Source of the DNA: Actinomycetes bacterium
GTDB taxonomy: Bacteria; Actinomycetota; Thermoleophilia; RBG-16-64-13
Length of the DNA stretch: 64,000 bases
Direction of reading: 5' to 3'
Assembly: GCA_024637035.1 (NCBI GenBank)
Contig: JAGXFW010000032.1
Location: 1 to 64,000 of the forward strand
Numbering within the stretch: position 1 is the stretch's first letter; the number at the start of each line of letters is the position of its first letter. The translations under genes were made by a program, and so were the position numbers. Shown one piece after another: positions 37,521 through 45,708 of this stretch. The notes under the pieces are model-generated. The model made no database searches, had not been told where the DNA came from, and worked only from the letters and a program-made list of their open reading frames with translations.

Positions 37521-38396
37521 TCAGGCTTCGAACAGATGAAGTATGGTGATGGCCTCGCCGGGAGGCACGACTACGATCTCGGAGTCCCATGGGCCCGCGA
37601 AGAGACGTTCGAGGAGTACGAGAGAGCCGGGAGCCTCCGTGTGATCGAGGTCGAGGTCACGGGCGAAGGCGCGGCTCTCCGGAAGCGTCGCGGCCACGTC
37701 GAAGGCGCCGGTGTCGATCAGGGTCACCCGTTCGTAGGCCGCAAGAGTGGTCTTTCGCAGCTGCCGGGCCTTCTCGGCGCCGAAGCGCTCCGTCCACGTG
37801 TCGAGCGATTCCTGCACCGGGTTGTCGTGGCAGAGCCAGCCTTTGGTGAGATAGAAGGCGTGGGCGTCGCGCACGATCTCGTCACGGGTGCACCCGTGAT
37901 TGAGGAAGAGGGAGATGCAGTCGTCCACCCGGGGGAACACGAGCCGGTGATGCCTGGAGACGAGACCCTGGAGGCCGTTGCCGCAGTAACCCAGGGCGAG
38001 GAGGATGTCGCGACCGTTCTCGGTGCCGCGTTCGTCCTCAAAGGGGGGAACGATCACAGTCTCCCCGCGGTTGGCGGCTGGGCCTACGCCGGGCCGCACC
38101 GAAGGTAGCTCGGCTAGCTCTCCGGTCTCGACCGCATCGTCCAGGCGATCGATGAGCAGCTGGATGTGGTCCCGCAGCCTCTCGGGACGCTCGTGAAGGC
38201 CGCTCTCTATCCACACAAGGGGCGCGGCGGCGGACGCCTCGCTGGCGTGGCCTGCACGTGTTCGCTCCAGAGCAGACGCGACCTCATCCTCGATCATCTC
38301 GCAGGCGAGTATCACGGCGCCGGGGGCGGGGCTCGCCGTCGAGGAAGTCGCGAGCGTTACGGAGGTGTCTGGGGAGGAGTTGATGACATCTTCCAC
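37521..38396 (-). CDS. DUF1638 domain protein
   Basis: A 291-residue protein whose core matches DUF1638: VILACEMIEDEV, VWIESGLHERPERLRDHIQLLID, DILLALGYCGNGLQGL and RVDDCISLFLNHG. Conserved Cys, His and Asp residues suggest metal binding. Known family members occur in anaerobes and methanogens, often near corrinoid methyltransferases, but none is adjacent here. The GTG start lies seven bases after TAGCAT, which suggests a leaderless mRNA. The function is unknown. Confidence 0.8.
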   Translation of the reverse strand: MEDVINSSPDTSVTLATSSTASPAPGAVILACEMIEDEVASALERTRAGHASEASAAAPLVWIESGLHERPERLRDHIQLLIDRLDDAVETGELAELPSVRPGVGPAANRGETVIVPPFEDERGTENGRDILLALGYCGNGLQGLVSRHHRLVFPRVDDCISLFLNHGCTRDEIVRDAHAFYLTKGWLCHDNPVQESLDTWTERFGAEKARQLRKTTLAAYERVTLIDTGAFDVAATLPESRAFARDLDLDHTEAPGSLVLLERLFAGPWDSEIVVVPPGEAITILHLFEA

Positions 38397-38492
38397 GTCA
38401 TCGATGCTAGCACGGCCGGCGGGTGGCGTCCCACCTCTGGCGGCGACCGCCCCGCGCGCAACGGGCTAGGTCCGACGCTGCCAGGCACAGGG

Positions 38493-38501
38493 TGCTACAG
38501 T
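38493..38501 (+). promoter_or_regulatory. Extended -10 promoter of hflX
   Basis: TGCTACAGT (38493-38501), nine bases before the GTG start, with no -35 match. The leader would be only a few bases long. Confidence 0.5.
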
Positions 38502-38510
38502 TGCTTTAAG

Positions 38511-39881
38511 GTGACCAGCGACAAAGAACCATCAGCCGCCCGAACGCGCAAGGCCGATCCGGCTCAAGCGTCCCCCTTCCCGACCGCGAAGGCGCGTGAG
38601 CGAGCCTATCTCATCGCTGTCGACACGGGAAAAGACACTTCCTGGACCGCGGAGGAATCCCTCTTGGAACTTGCCGCGCTCGTCGAGACGGCGGGTGGGG
38701 AGGTCGTAGGCTCGGTAGTTCAGAACCGTCAGGCACCGCACCCCGTGTGGTACTTGGGCCCGGGCAAGGCCAAGGAGTTGAAAGAAGCGAAGAGCGCCTG
38801 CGACTTCAACCTCCTTGTGTCCGACGACGAGCTCTCGCCCAAGCAGCAGCGCTCGCTCGAGAAGCTCCTCGATGTCAAGGTGCTGGACCGGTCCGGGGTG
38901 ATCCTGGACATCTTCGCCCAGCGTGCCCGCACCCACGAGGGACGCCTCCAGGTCGAGTTGGCCCGCCTTGAGTACCAACTGCCCCGACTCACGCGCCTGT
39001 GGACGCACCTCTCTCGAATGGGTGGCGGCATAGGCACGCGCCGCGGGCCGGGCGAGACCCAGCTTGAGACCGACCGCCGCGTCATCAGGGAGCGCATCAA
39101 GAAGATGAAGGAGCAGGTGGCGGGGGTCAGCCTGCAGAGGACGACGGCGTCCCAGGAGCGTGCGCGTCGGGTTCTGCCGACGGTCGCGATCGTCGGCTAC
39201 ACGAACGCGGGGAAATCGACGCTACTGAACTCCCTCGTGGGGAAGGAGGTGGCCGCGGCGGCGAACAAGCTATTCGCCACACTCGACCCCACCAGCCGCC
39301 GCGTGGAACTGGGGGAGGGTCAAGTGGTGGTGGCGTCGGACACAGTGGGTTTCATCCACAAGCTGCCCCACCAACTGGTGAACGCGTTCCGGGCGACCTT
39401 GGAGGAGGTGGTGCGCGCCGACGTGCTCATCGAGGTCGTGGACGCCGCCGACACCCATTTTCGCGACCATCGACGCGCCGTGCAAGAGGTGCTCGACGAG
39501 CTGGGGGCAGGCCACAAGCCCCGCCTCGTCGCCTACAACAAGGTAGATGCCGTCGAGACGGCGGACGGGGCCGACTTCAACGTTCCGCGCGGCGACCCGC
39601 AAGCCGTGGCGGTCTCGGCACTCACAGGCGAGGGGCTCGACGAGTTGCGCAGCGGCCTTGCTGCGGTCCTGGCCGAACTATGGGTCGAGGTCGATCTGCG
39701 TCTGCCCTACACCGAGGGCGCGCTCCTGGCGCGAGTGCGCGAGCGCGGGGTGGTGCAGTTCGACTACGGCGACGCCGACGTGCGAGTGCATGGTCGGGTC
39801 GCTCCCACGATCGCCGGTGAACTTGCAGAATCCGCGCGCGCCTGGCGCCGGGCTCAGAAGGACGATTCCCTGCACGACTGA
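38511..39881 (+). CDS. hflX: Ribosome-associated GTPase HflX
   Basis: A 456-residue GTPase that rescues and splits stalled or hibernating ribosomes. The N-terminal HflX domain ends with GGGIGTRRGPGETQLETDRR, and the G domain has G1 GYTNAGKST, G3 DTVGF and G4 NKVD. A short C-terminal domain follows. The frame is open far upstream, but that part overlaps the DUF1638 gene, and GTG 38511 is supported by the promoter. Confidence 0.95.
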   Translation: MTSDKEPSAARTRKADPAQASPFPTAKARERAYLIAVDTGKDTSWTAEESLLELAALVETAGGEVVGSVVQNRQAPHPVWYLGPGKAKELKEAKSACDFNLLVSDDELSPKQQRSLEKLLDVKVLDRSGVILDIFAQRARTHEGRLQVELARLEYQLPRLTRLWTHLSRMGGGIGTRRGPGETQLETDRRVIRERIKKMKEQVAGVSLQRTTASQERARRVLPTVAIVGYTNAGKSTLLNSLVGKEVAAAANKLFATLDPTSRRVELGEGQVVVASDTVGFIHKLPHQLVNAFRATLEEVVRADVLIEVVDAADTHFRDHRRAVQEVLDELGAGHKPRLVAYNKVDAVETADGADFNVPRGDPQAVAVSALTGEGLDELRSGLAAVLAELWVEVDLRLPYTEGALLARVRERGVVQFDYGDADVRVHGRVAPTIAGELAESARAWRRAQKDDSLHD

Positions 39882-39949
39882 CGGGGCGTCGGTTCTCGTC
39901 TCGTGTGGACCGTCCGACCGGCCTCTCCAACCGCACATGTGCCAGGTTG

Positions 39950-39979
39950 TTGACGGGCGTATCCCAGCTTACTATGCTC
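39950..39979 (+). promoter_or_regulatory. Candidate promoter of the acyl-CoA synthetase gene
   Basis: TTGACG (39950-39955), an 18-base spacer and TATGCT (39974-39979). An overlapping choice is TTGTTG (39947) with TACTAT (39970). Either gives a leader of about 100 bases. Confidence 0.5.
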
Positions 39980-40082
39980 CATCGACGAGCATCCTCGTCG
40001 GGGACGCCGGCCTCAGGATGGGGCATTGGCCGGTGCTCCACCGTTTCGGGGGCCGATGTCATCCGCACAAGGGGGCCTGTTC

Positions 40083-41981
40083 ATGAGCTCGAAGTACGCC
40101 GAGGCATTCAGCCGTTCTCTGGAAGATCCTCAGGGGTTCTGGGCCGAAGCCGCCGAAGCCATCCACTGGGACAAGAAGTGGGACACGGTGCTCGACAGCA
40201 GCGCCGCTCCCATGTACAGCTGGTTCAGGGGTGGACGTCTGAACACCTGCTACAACGCCCTCGACCGCCATGTGGAAGCCGGCCGGGGAGAGCAAGCGGC
40301 TCTCATATACGATAGCCCGGTCACCGGTACCACGCGTACGTACTCCTACTCGGAACTCACCGATGAGGTCGCCCGCTTCGCCGGCGCCCTGCGGGCCTTG
40401 GGCGTGGACAAAGGCGACACGGTGGTCATCTACATGCCCATGGTGCCCGAGGCCGCGGTGGCCATGCTGGCGTGTGCCCGCATCGGTGCGGTGCACTCCG
40501 TGGTCTTCGGCGGCTTCGCCCCGCAGGAACTGGCGGTGCGCATAGACGACGCCAAACCGAAAGCCATAGTGTCGGCCTCGTGCGGCATCGAAGTGGCGCG
40601 AGTGATCGAGTACAAGCCGCTGCTCGACAGGGCGATCGAACTTGCCGAGAGCAAGCCGGAGAGCTGCGTGATCCTGCAGCGCCCGATGGCGACCGCGTCC
40701 ATGATCGATGGGCGTGATCACGACTGGGCCGACGTGATGGCGCAAGCCACGCCGGCCGATTGCGTGAGCGTGGAGGCTACCGACCCGCTCTACATCCTCT
40801 ACACCTCCGGCACCACTGGCAAGCCGAAAGGGGTCGTGCGAGATAACGGCGGTCACGCGGTGGCCCTTCTCTGGTCGATGGAGCACATCTACGACGTGCA
40901 GCCGGGTGACGTCTACTGGGCGGCCTCGGACGTCGGATGGGTCGTTGGCCATAGCTACATCGTCTACGCCCCGCTGTTCGCGGGATGCACCACGATCCTG
41001 TATGAAGGCAAGCCTGTCGGCACTCCGGACCCAGGGGCCTTCTGGCGAGTGATCCAAGATCACAAGGTCAAGGTGCTCTTCACCGCTCCCACCGCCTTCC
41101 GAGCGATCAAGAAGGAAGATCCCAATGGGGAGTTCCTCAAGAAGTACGACATCTCGCACTTCACGTACCTCTTCCTTGCCGGGGAGAGACTCGACCCGGA
41201 CACGTACTACTGGGCGACCGACCTGCTGGGCGTGCCCGTCATCGATCACTGGTGGCAGACCGAGACCGGGTGGCCCATCGCCGCGAACTGCATGGGCATC
41301 GAGCAGTTCCCGATCAAAGCGGGGTCTCCGACCAAGCCGGTCCCGGGCTACGACGTCCAGGTACTCGACGCCGACGCTCGACCGGTGCCCGCCGGCGCCG
41401 AGGGCATCGTGACGATGAAGCTGCCCATGCCCCCAGGATGTCTGCCCACGCTCTGGGAGGACGACGAGCGCTTCATCGAGTCGTACGTGAGCGCATATCC
41501 GGGCTACTACTTCACCGGTGACGGAGGCTACTTCGACGAAGACGGCTACCTGTACATCATGGGTCGTGTCGACGATGTGATCAACGTAGCCGGTCACCGG
41601 CTCTCCACGGGGCGCATGGAAGAGGTGATCGCTACTCACCCCGATGTGGCCGAATGCGCGGTCCTCGGCGTGGGGGATCAGCTCAAGGGGCAGGTGCCGC
41701 TCGGGCTGTGCGTGTTGAAGGCGGGGGTCGAGCGCGACTACGATGAGATCGCCAAGGAGGTCGTGCAGATGGTGCGCGACCAGGTCGGGCCGGTGGCGTC
41801 GTTCCGGGTTGCGACGGTCGTGCAGCGGCTGCCGAAGACGCGCTCGGGCAAGATCTTGCGGGGAACGATGCGCAAGATCGCCGACGGCGAGAAGTTCACG
41901 GTGCCCTCTACCATCGACGATCCCGTGATCCTTGACGAGGTGGCGGACCGCCTCCGCGGTGTGGGTTACGCCAAGGAATGA
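40083..41981 (+). CDS. Acyl-CoA synthetase, PrpE (propionate-CoA ligase) type
   Basis: A 632-residue AMP-forming ligase. GGRLNTCYNALDRHV near the start and WWQTETGWPIAAN are typical of propionyl-CoA synthetases rather than acetyl-CoA synthetases. The P-loop-like YTSGTTGKPKG is at 240-250, and the catalytic lysine is in TRSGKILRG, a site often acetylated. Substrates are propionate or other short acids plus ATP and CoA. AAGGGGG supports ATG 40083. It is followed by a 3-hydroxyacyl-CoA dehydrogenase-like fusion that may act on related acyl compounds. Confidence 0.92.
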   Translation: MSSKYAEAFSRSLEDPQGFWAEAAEAIHWDKKWDTVLDSSAAPMYSWFRGGRLNTCYNALDRHVEAGRGEQAALIYDSPVTGTTRTYSYSELTDEVARFAGALRALGVDKGDTVVIYMPMVPEAAVAMLACARIGAVHSVVFGGFAPQELAVRIDDAKPKAIVSASCGIEVARVIEYKPLLDRAIELAESKPESCVILQRPMATASMIDGRDHDWADVMAQATPADCVSVEATDPLYILYTSGTTGKPKGVVRDNGGHAVALLWSMEHIYDVQPGDVYWAASDVGWVVGHSYIVYAPLFAGCTTILYEGKPVGTPDPGAFWRVIQDHKVKVLFTAPTAFRAIKKEDPNGEFLKKYDISHFTYLFLAGERLDPDTYYWATDLLGVPVIDHWWQTETGWPIAANCMGIEQFPIKAGSPTKPVPGYDVQVLDADARPVPAGAEGIVTMKLPMPPGCLPTLWEDDERFIESYVSAYPGYYFTGDGGYFDEDGYLYIMGRVDDVINVAGHRLSTGRMEEVIATHPDVAECAVLGVGDQLKGQVPLGLCVLKAGVERDYDEIAKEVVQMVRDQVGPVASFRVATVVQRLPKTRSGKILRGTMRKIADGEKFTVPSTIDDPVILDEVADRLRGVGYAKE

Positions 41982-41997
41982 CCAACCTCCCCCGGAC

Positions 41998-42015
41998 GCC
42001 CGGGAGTTCCCGGGC
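41998..42015. other. Intergenic hairpin without U-tract
   Basis: GCCCGGG (41998-42004) pairs with CCCGGGC (42009-42015) around AGTT. It follows the acyl-CoA synthetase stop by 16 bases and precedes TACAAT at 42037-42042, a possible -10 for the next gene. Lack of a U-tract makes termination uncertain. Confidence 0.4.
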
Positions 42016-42100
42016 GGGCCGGGTGCACTGACGCGGTACAATCGACCGGCCGTCCCTCTGGGGCGGCCGGTGTCGTTATCGCATATGGAGGGAGACGCTC

Positions 42101-43525
42101 GTGACGAGCCCCGACAAGGGTGCACGCCCCGTGGCTGTGGTGGGAGCGGGCCTCACTGGAACGAGCTGGGCGGCCCTCTTCGCCGCACACGGGCGGGAAG
42201 TGCGCCTCTACGACCGCGACGGCGACCGAGCCCGCGCGGCCCTGCCCCGGGTGCGCCAGGCGGTCGAATTCCTGGTTTCGCATGATCTGGCGCCGGAATC
42301 TCTGGCGCGTGTAGGGCTCGAAGCGTTGCGGGCCGTGTCAGACATGGCCGCCGCTGTTGTGGGCGTGGCGCTGGTGCAGGAGGCGGTCGCTGAGGACCTC
42401 GCCGTGAAACGCGCGGTGTTCGCCGAGGCCGACGCGGCGGCGCCGCCCGATGCCATCCTGGCCACAAGCTCCAGCGGCCTGTCGATAACCGAGATCCAAG
42501 AGGGCCTCCCTGGGGCGGCCCGCTGCGTGGCCGCCCATCCGTACAACCCACCGCACCTGATACCTCTGGTCGAGATCGCGCCGGGAACGGCCACCTCGCC
42601 GGAGACCGTTGAGAAGGCGCGCGTCTTCTACGAGTCGGTGGGAAAAGACCCCGTCGTGCTTGCCCGCGATCTCCCCGGCTACCTCTCCAACCGTATGTCG
42701 GCGGCTCTGTGGCGGGAGGCGGTTGAACTCGTGCTATCCGGCGTGGCCTCGGTGGCCGACGTCGACCGCGCTATCGCCAGCGGGCCGGGTTTGCGCTGGG
42801 CGGCGATGGGACCGCACACGTTGTACCATCTCGGCGGCGGTGACGGCGGCATGCGCGGCCACATCGAACACCTAGGGCATGTCAAGGAAGGCATGCTGCG
42901 CGACATCGCCACCTGGACGGAATTCCCCGCCGATACGGTCGACGTGTTGGAGGCCGGTCTCGCCGACGCGCTGGCCGGTCGGTCGGCCGCGTCACTCGAA
43001 CGAGAGCGCGACGAGGCCCTCGCCGGGTTCCTCATGGCACGTGCGGCAGCCGCGTCATCCGCCGGTGAGGCGGCGGCGACCGGCTCTGGGGGAAAGGCTG
43101 CGCTCCCGGGGGCCGCCGACAACCAGGTGCCGCTTCTTCCTATGGTGGTGCAGTCCGCCGCGGGAGTGGCGGTGGAGGTGGCGCCGGGAGTCACCCGCAC
43201 TACTCTCGCCACAGGGTCGCGCACGATGCTCGTGCGCTTCGAACTCGAGCCGGGTACAGCCATCCCCCTCCACGCCCATCCTCACGAGCAGACCGGCCAC
43301 CTCGTCTCGGGCGACGCTGAACTCGTCGGGGCGGAGGGGTCGTGGCCGGTGCAGCCCGGGGATAGTTGGTCGATACCGGGTGACACTCCGCACGGCGCGC
43401 GGAGCGTGGAAGGGGCCGTGATCGTGGAAGCGTTCAGCCCCCCCCGCGACGACTACCTTCCGGCGCCACCCTCCGTAGCGCCGTCCAGTTCGACATCAGC
43501 GGCGTCGACAGAGCCGCCGGGCTGA
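42101..43525 (+). CDS. 3-hydroxyacyl-CoA dehydrogenase-like protein fused to a cupin
   Basis: A 474-residue fusion. Residues 10-190 are a Rossmann domain (GAGLTG 15-20) with the catalytic-type motif AHPYNPPHLIPLVEI (H146), and 190-310 are the helical C-terminal domain. This half is closest to carnitine/L-gulonate dehydrogenases and 3-hydroxyacyl-CoA dehydrogenases. After a Gly/Ala linker, residues 345-455 form a cupin with metal ligands H391, H393, H395 or E396, H400 and H431, ending FSPPRDDYL. This pairing is unusual, and the substrate is unknown. GTG 42101 has GGAGGG upstream. Confidence 0.85.
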   Translation: MTSPDKGARPVAVVGAGLTGTSWAALFAAHGREVRLYDRDGDRARAALPRVRQAVEFLVSHDLAPESLARVGLEALRAVSDMAAAVVGVALVQEAVAEDLAVKRAVFAEADAAAPPDAILATSSSGLSITEIQEGLPGAARCVAAHPYNPPHLIPLVEIAPGTATSPETVEKARVFYESVGKDPVVLARDLPGYLSNRMSAALWREAVELVLSGVASVADVDRAIASGPGLRWAAMGPHTLYHLGGGDGGMRGHIEHLGHVKEGMLRDIATWTEFPADTVDVLEAGLADALAGRSAASLERERDEALAGFLMARAAAASSAGEAAATGSGGKAALPGAADNQVPLLPMVVQSAAGVAVEVAPGVTRTTLATGSRTMLVRFELEPGTAIPLHAHPHEQTGHLVSGDAELVGAEGSWPVQPGDSWSIPGDTPHGARSVEGAVIVEAFSPPRDDYLPAPPSVAPSSSTSAASTEPPG

Positions 43526-43536
43526 AACGAACCGCT

Positions 43537-43563
43537 CGACCCGTCGCGATCGGCGACGGGTCG
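43537..43563. terminator. Hairpin between convergent genes
   Basis: An 11-bp perfect stem CGACCCGTCGC / GCGACGGGTCG (43537-43547 and 43553-43563) has a 5-base loop. It lies in the 63-base gap between the convergent dehydrogenase-cupin and M42 peptidase genes. There is no U-tract, so it is probably a bidirectional or Rho-assisted end. Confidence 0.5.
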
Positions 43564-43588
43564 GCGGCAGTTCGGGCGTCGGTAGACG

Positions 43589-44644
43589 CTACAGGTGCTC
43601 GTGCGCGCTGAGTATGGCTTGAGCGAGGAGTTCCGCACCCAAGTCGAGATCGGCAATTGAGAGCACCTCGATAGGGGAGTGTATGTACCGGGTGGCCACG
43701 CTGACCACGCCGGAGGGTATCCCGGTCTTGGTGAGGTGTATGGCGGTGGCGTCGGTCGTACCCCCGCTCCCCACGTCTAGTTGATACGGGATCGAGGCTC
43801 CGTCGGCGGACTGCCTGAGCCAGTCGACGATCGTCCGCGGCACGAGGACGCCTCGGCCGTCTGCGTCGGCGATGGTGATCACCGGGCCCTTGCCGATCTC
43901 GACATGCCGCTGGTCCTTGGTGACCCCCGGATGGTCACCTGGGATGGTCACCTCCGCGATGAGGGCCGCGTCGGGATCGAGGCCGTATGCGCTCGTGCGG
44001 GCGCCCTTGAGACCCACTTCCTCCTGTACCGTTCCCACCGCGTGCACCGTGGCCTTGACGTCCTTGCCCTTCAGTCGCTGCAGGGCCGAGATCATCATGA
44101 CCACTCCGGCTCGGTCGTCGAAGCTCTTCCCGGTCACCAGCCCGTTGGCCAGCGACACCATCGAGCGGTCCAAGGTGACCGGCGCACCGATCTCAACCCC
44201 GAGACCGCGGGCATCATCCGCGCTGGTGGCGCCGACATCTATGAACATATCGGTGATCTTGACGACCTTCTTCCTATCTTCGGCGTCCATGATGTGCGGA
44301 GGTTTGGAGCCGACGACCCCCGGGATGCGACCGTTGGGCGTGTGCACCATCACGCGAAGCCCGAGCACCATCTGATCGAACCAGCCGCCCAGCGGCACGA
44401 AGCGCAGGAAGCCCTTTTCGTCGATGTATTTCACCATGAAGCCGATCTCGTCCATGTGTGCGGCGATCATCACGGTCGGCCCCTCGCCCTTCCTGGTGCC
44501 GATCACGTTGCCCATGAGGTCCACCGAGACCTCGTCGACCAACGGCCGCAGTTCCTCGGCGACCAGCGCCGAGGCTTCACTCTCGTAGCCCGAGACGCCA
44601 TGGGCGTCGGCGAGCAGGGCGAGCAGTCGGCGAAGCTCTTCCAT
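43589..44644 (-). CDS. M42-family aminopeptidase
   Basis: A 351-residue dinuclear metallopeptidase of family M42 (glutamyl aminopeptidase/endoglucanase-like). The metal ligands are in AAHMDEIGFMV, SFDDRAGVV, VQEEVGLKGA and IAEVTIPGDHP, with the last ligand in RYIHSP. These enzymes form dodecamers that degrade cytosolic peptides. AAGGGAG precedes the ATG. It is divergent from fabI across 216 bases. Confidence 0.93.
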   Translation of the reverse strand: MEELRRLLALLADAHGVSGYESEASALVAEELRPLVDEVSVDLMGNVIGTRKGEGPTVMIAAHMDEIGFMVKYIDEKGFLRFVPLGGWFDQMVLGLRVMVHTPNGRIPGVVGSKPPHIMDAEDRKKVVKITDMFIDVGATSADDARGLGVEIGAPVTLDRSMVSLANGLVTGKSFDDRAGVVMMISALQRLKGKDVKATVHAVGTVQEEVGLKGARTSAYGLDPDAALIAEVTIPGDHPGVTKDQRHVEIGKGPVITIADADGRGVLVPRTIVDWLRQSADGASIPYQLDVGSGGTTDATAIHLTKTGIPSGVVSVATRYIHSPIEVLSIADLDLGAELLAQAILSAHEHL

Positions 44645-44786
44645 GTGGTTCTCCCTTCGAGACGGACCTGGTCATCTGACGATGCGCGGTGCGCGCGGCA
44701 GTCGCAAAGCTCGTGGCGTGAGTGTACCGCGTGACGGCGAAGAGCGAACCTCGGGCTCCCCGCCGAGCGCTCGGGCATGGTGCGCG

Positions 44787-44795
44787 TGGTATCCT
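44787..44795 (+). promoter_or_regulatory. Extended -10 promoter of fabI
   Basis: TGGTATCCT (44787-44795), with no -35 match. The predicted start near 44802 gives a leader of about 59 bases. Confidence 0.5.
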
Positions 44796-44860
44796 GCATC
44801 CCCTCATCCGTGTGGTCCCGGCCGTGTGGCCGGAGCAGTCATGGCAAAGGGAGGAAGTAC

Positions 44861-45655
44861 GTGGCAGGGCTTCTCGAGGGGCGTCGCGGCCTCATCATGG
44901 GTATCGCCAACGAGCGTAGTATCGCCTGGGGCATCGCAAAGTCGGCCAAGCGGGAAGGCGCCGAACTTGCCTTCACCTTTGCGGGGGAGATCCTAGAGAA
45001 GCGCGTGCGGCCTCTGGCGGCTGAACTCGGTTCGGATATCGTCTTGCCCTGCGACGTTCAGGTGGACTCGGACATCGAAGCGGCGTTCGTATCTCTTGGA
45101 GAACACTGGGATTCATTCGACTTCCTGGTGCATTCCATCGCGTTCGCGAACCGCGACGACCTGAAGGGCCGGTTCATCGACACATCCCGTGATGGCTTCG
45201 CCCTTGCGCTCGATGTGTCCGTGTATTCGTTGATAGCCACGGCACGGGCCGCGCTGCCCATGCTCCGCCCGGGGGGGAGTATCCTCACGATGACCTACCT
45301 GGGCGGCGAGCGGACCATCCCTCATTACAACGTCATGGGCGTGGCTAAAGCTGCGCTTGAATCCGCGCTGCGATACCTGGCCGCCGACCTCGGTCCGAGC
45401 GGCATCCGCGTGAACGCTATCTCCGCAGGCCCGGTGCGCACTCTCGCTGCGGCCGGCATCGGTGATTTTCGCAAGATCCTCGACTGGTATGAGCAGAACG
45501 CTCCCTTGCGAAGGGCGACCACCCAGGACGAGGTCGGCGACGCCGCCCTCATGCTTCTCTCTGAGTGGGGTCGGTCGATCACCGGCGAGATCGTGCACGT
45601 GGACGGTGGCTACCACGCTGTGGCCGTACCGCCCGCGGCTGAGGATGCCGAGTAG
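44861..45655 (+). CDS. fabI: Enoyl-ACP reductase (NADH) FabI
   Basis: A 264-residue short-chain reductase that completes each cycle of type II fatty-acid synthesis and is the target of triclosan. The N-terminal GLIMGIANERSIAWGIAKSA motif binds NADH. The catalytic pair is Tyr and Lys in YNVMGVAK (Y-x6-K), and the ending GEIVHVDGGYH is typical. GGGAGGA at 44849-44855 selects GTG 44861. No other fab genes are adjacent. Confidence 0.95.
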   Translation: MAGLLEGRRGLIMGIANERSIAWGIAKSAKREGAELAFTFAGEILEKRVRPLAAELGSDIVLPCDVQVDSDIEAAFVSLGEHWDSFDFLVHSIAFANRDDLKGRFIDTSRDGFALALDVSVYSLIATARAALPMLRPGGSILTMTYLGGERTIPHYNVMGVAKAALESALRYLAADLGPSGIRVNAISAGPVRTLAAAGIGDFRKILDWYEQNAPLRRATTQDEVGDAALMLLSEWGRSITGEIVHVDGGYHAVAVPPAAEDAE

Positions 45656-45669
45656 GGACCTAGCGAAGT

Positions 45670-45691
45670 GACGGAGGCTGCCGCCTCCGTC
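45670..45691. other. Hairpin between fabI and uvrC
   Basis: A 9-bp perfect stem GACGGAGGC / GCCTCCGTC (45670-45678, 45683-45691) with loop TGCC. It begins 15 bases after the fabI stop and ends 17 bases before uvrC. With no U-tract it may be a weak terminator or a processing site separating the two genes. Confidence 0.45.
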
Positions 45692-45708
45692 GAGCCGGTG
45701 GGAAGGTG

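Noticed and set aside
40059-42125. A 688-codon minus-strand open frame
   Set aside because: Antisense shadow of the acyl-CoA synthetase. Composition is His/Arg/Asp-rich with no domain; the plus strand has full family motifs.
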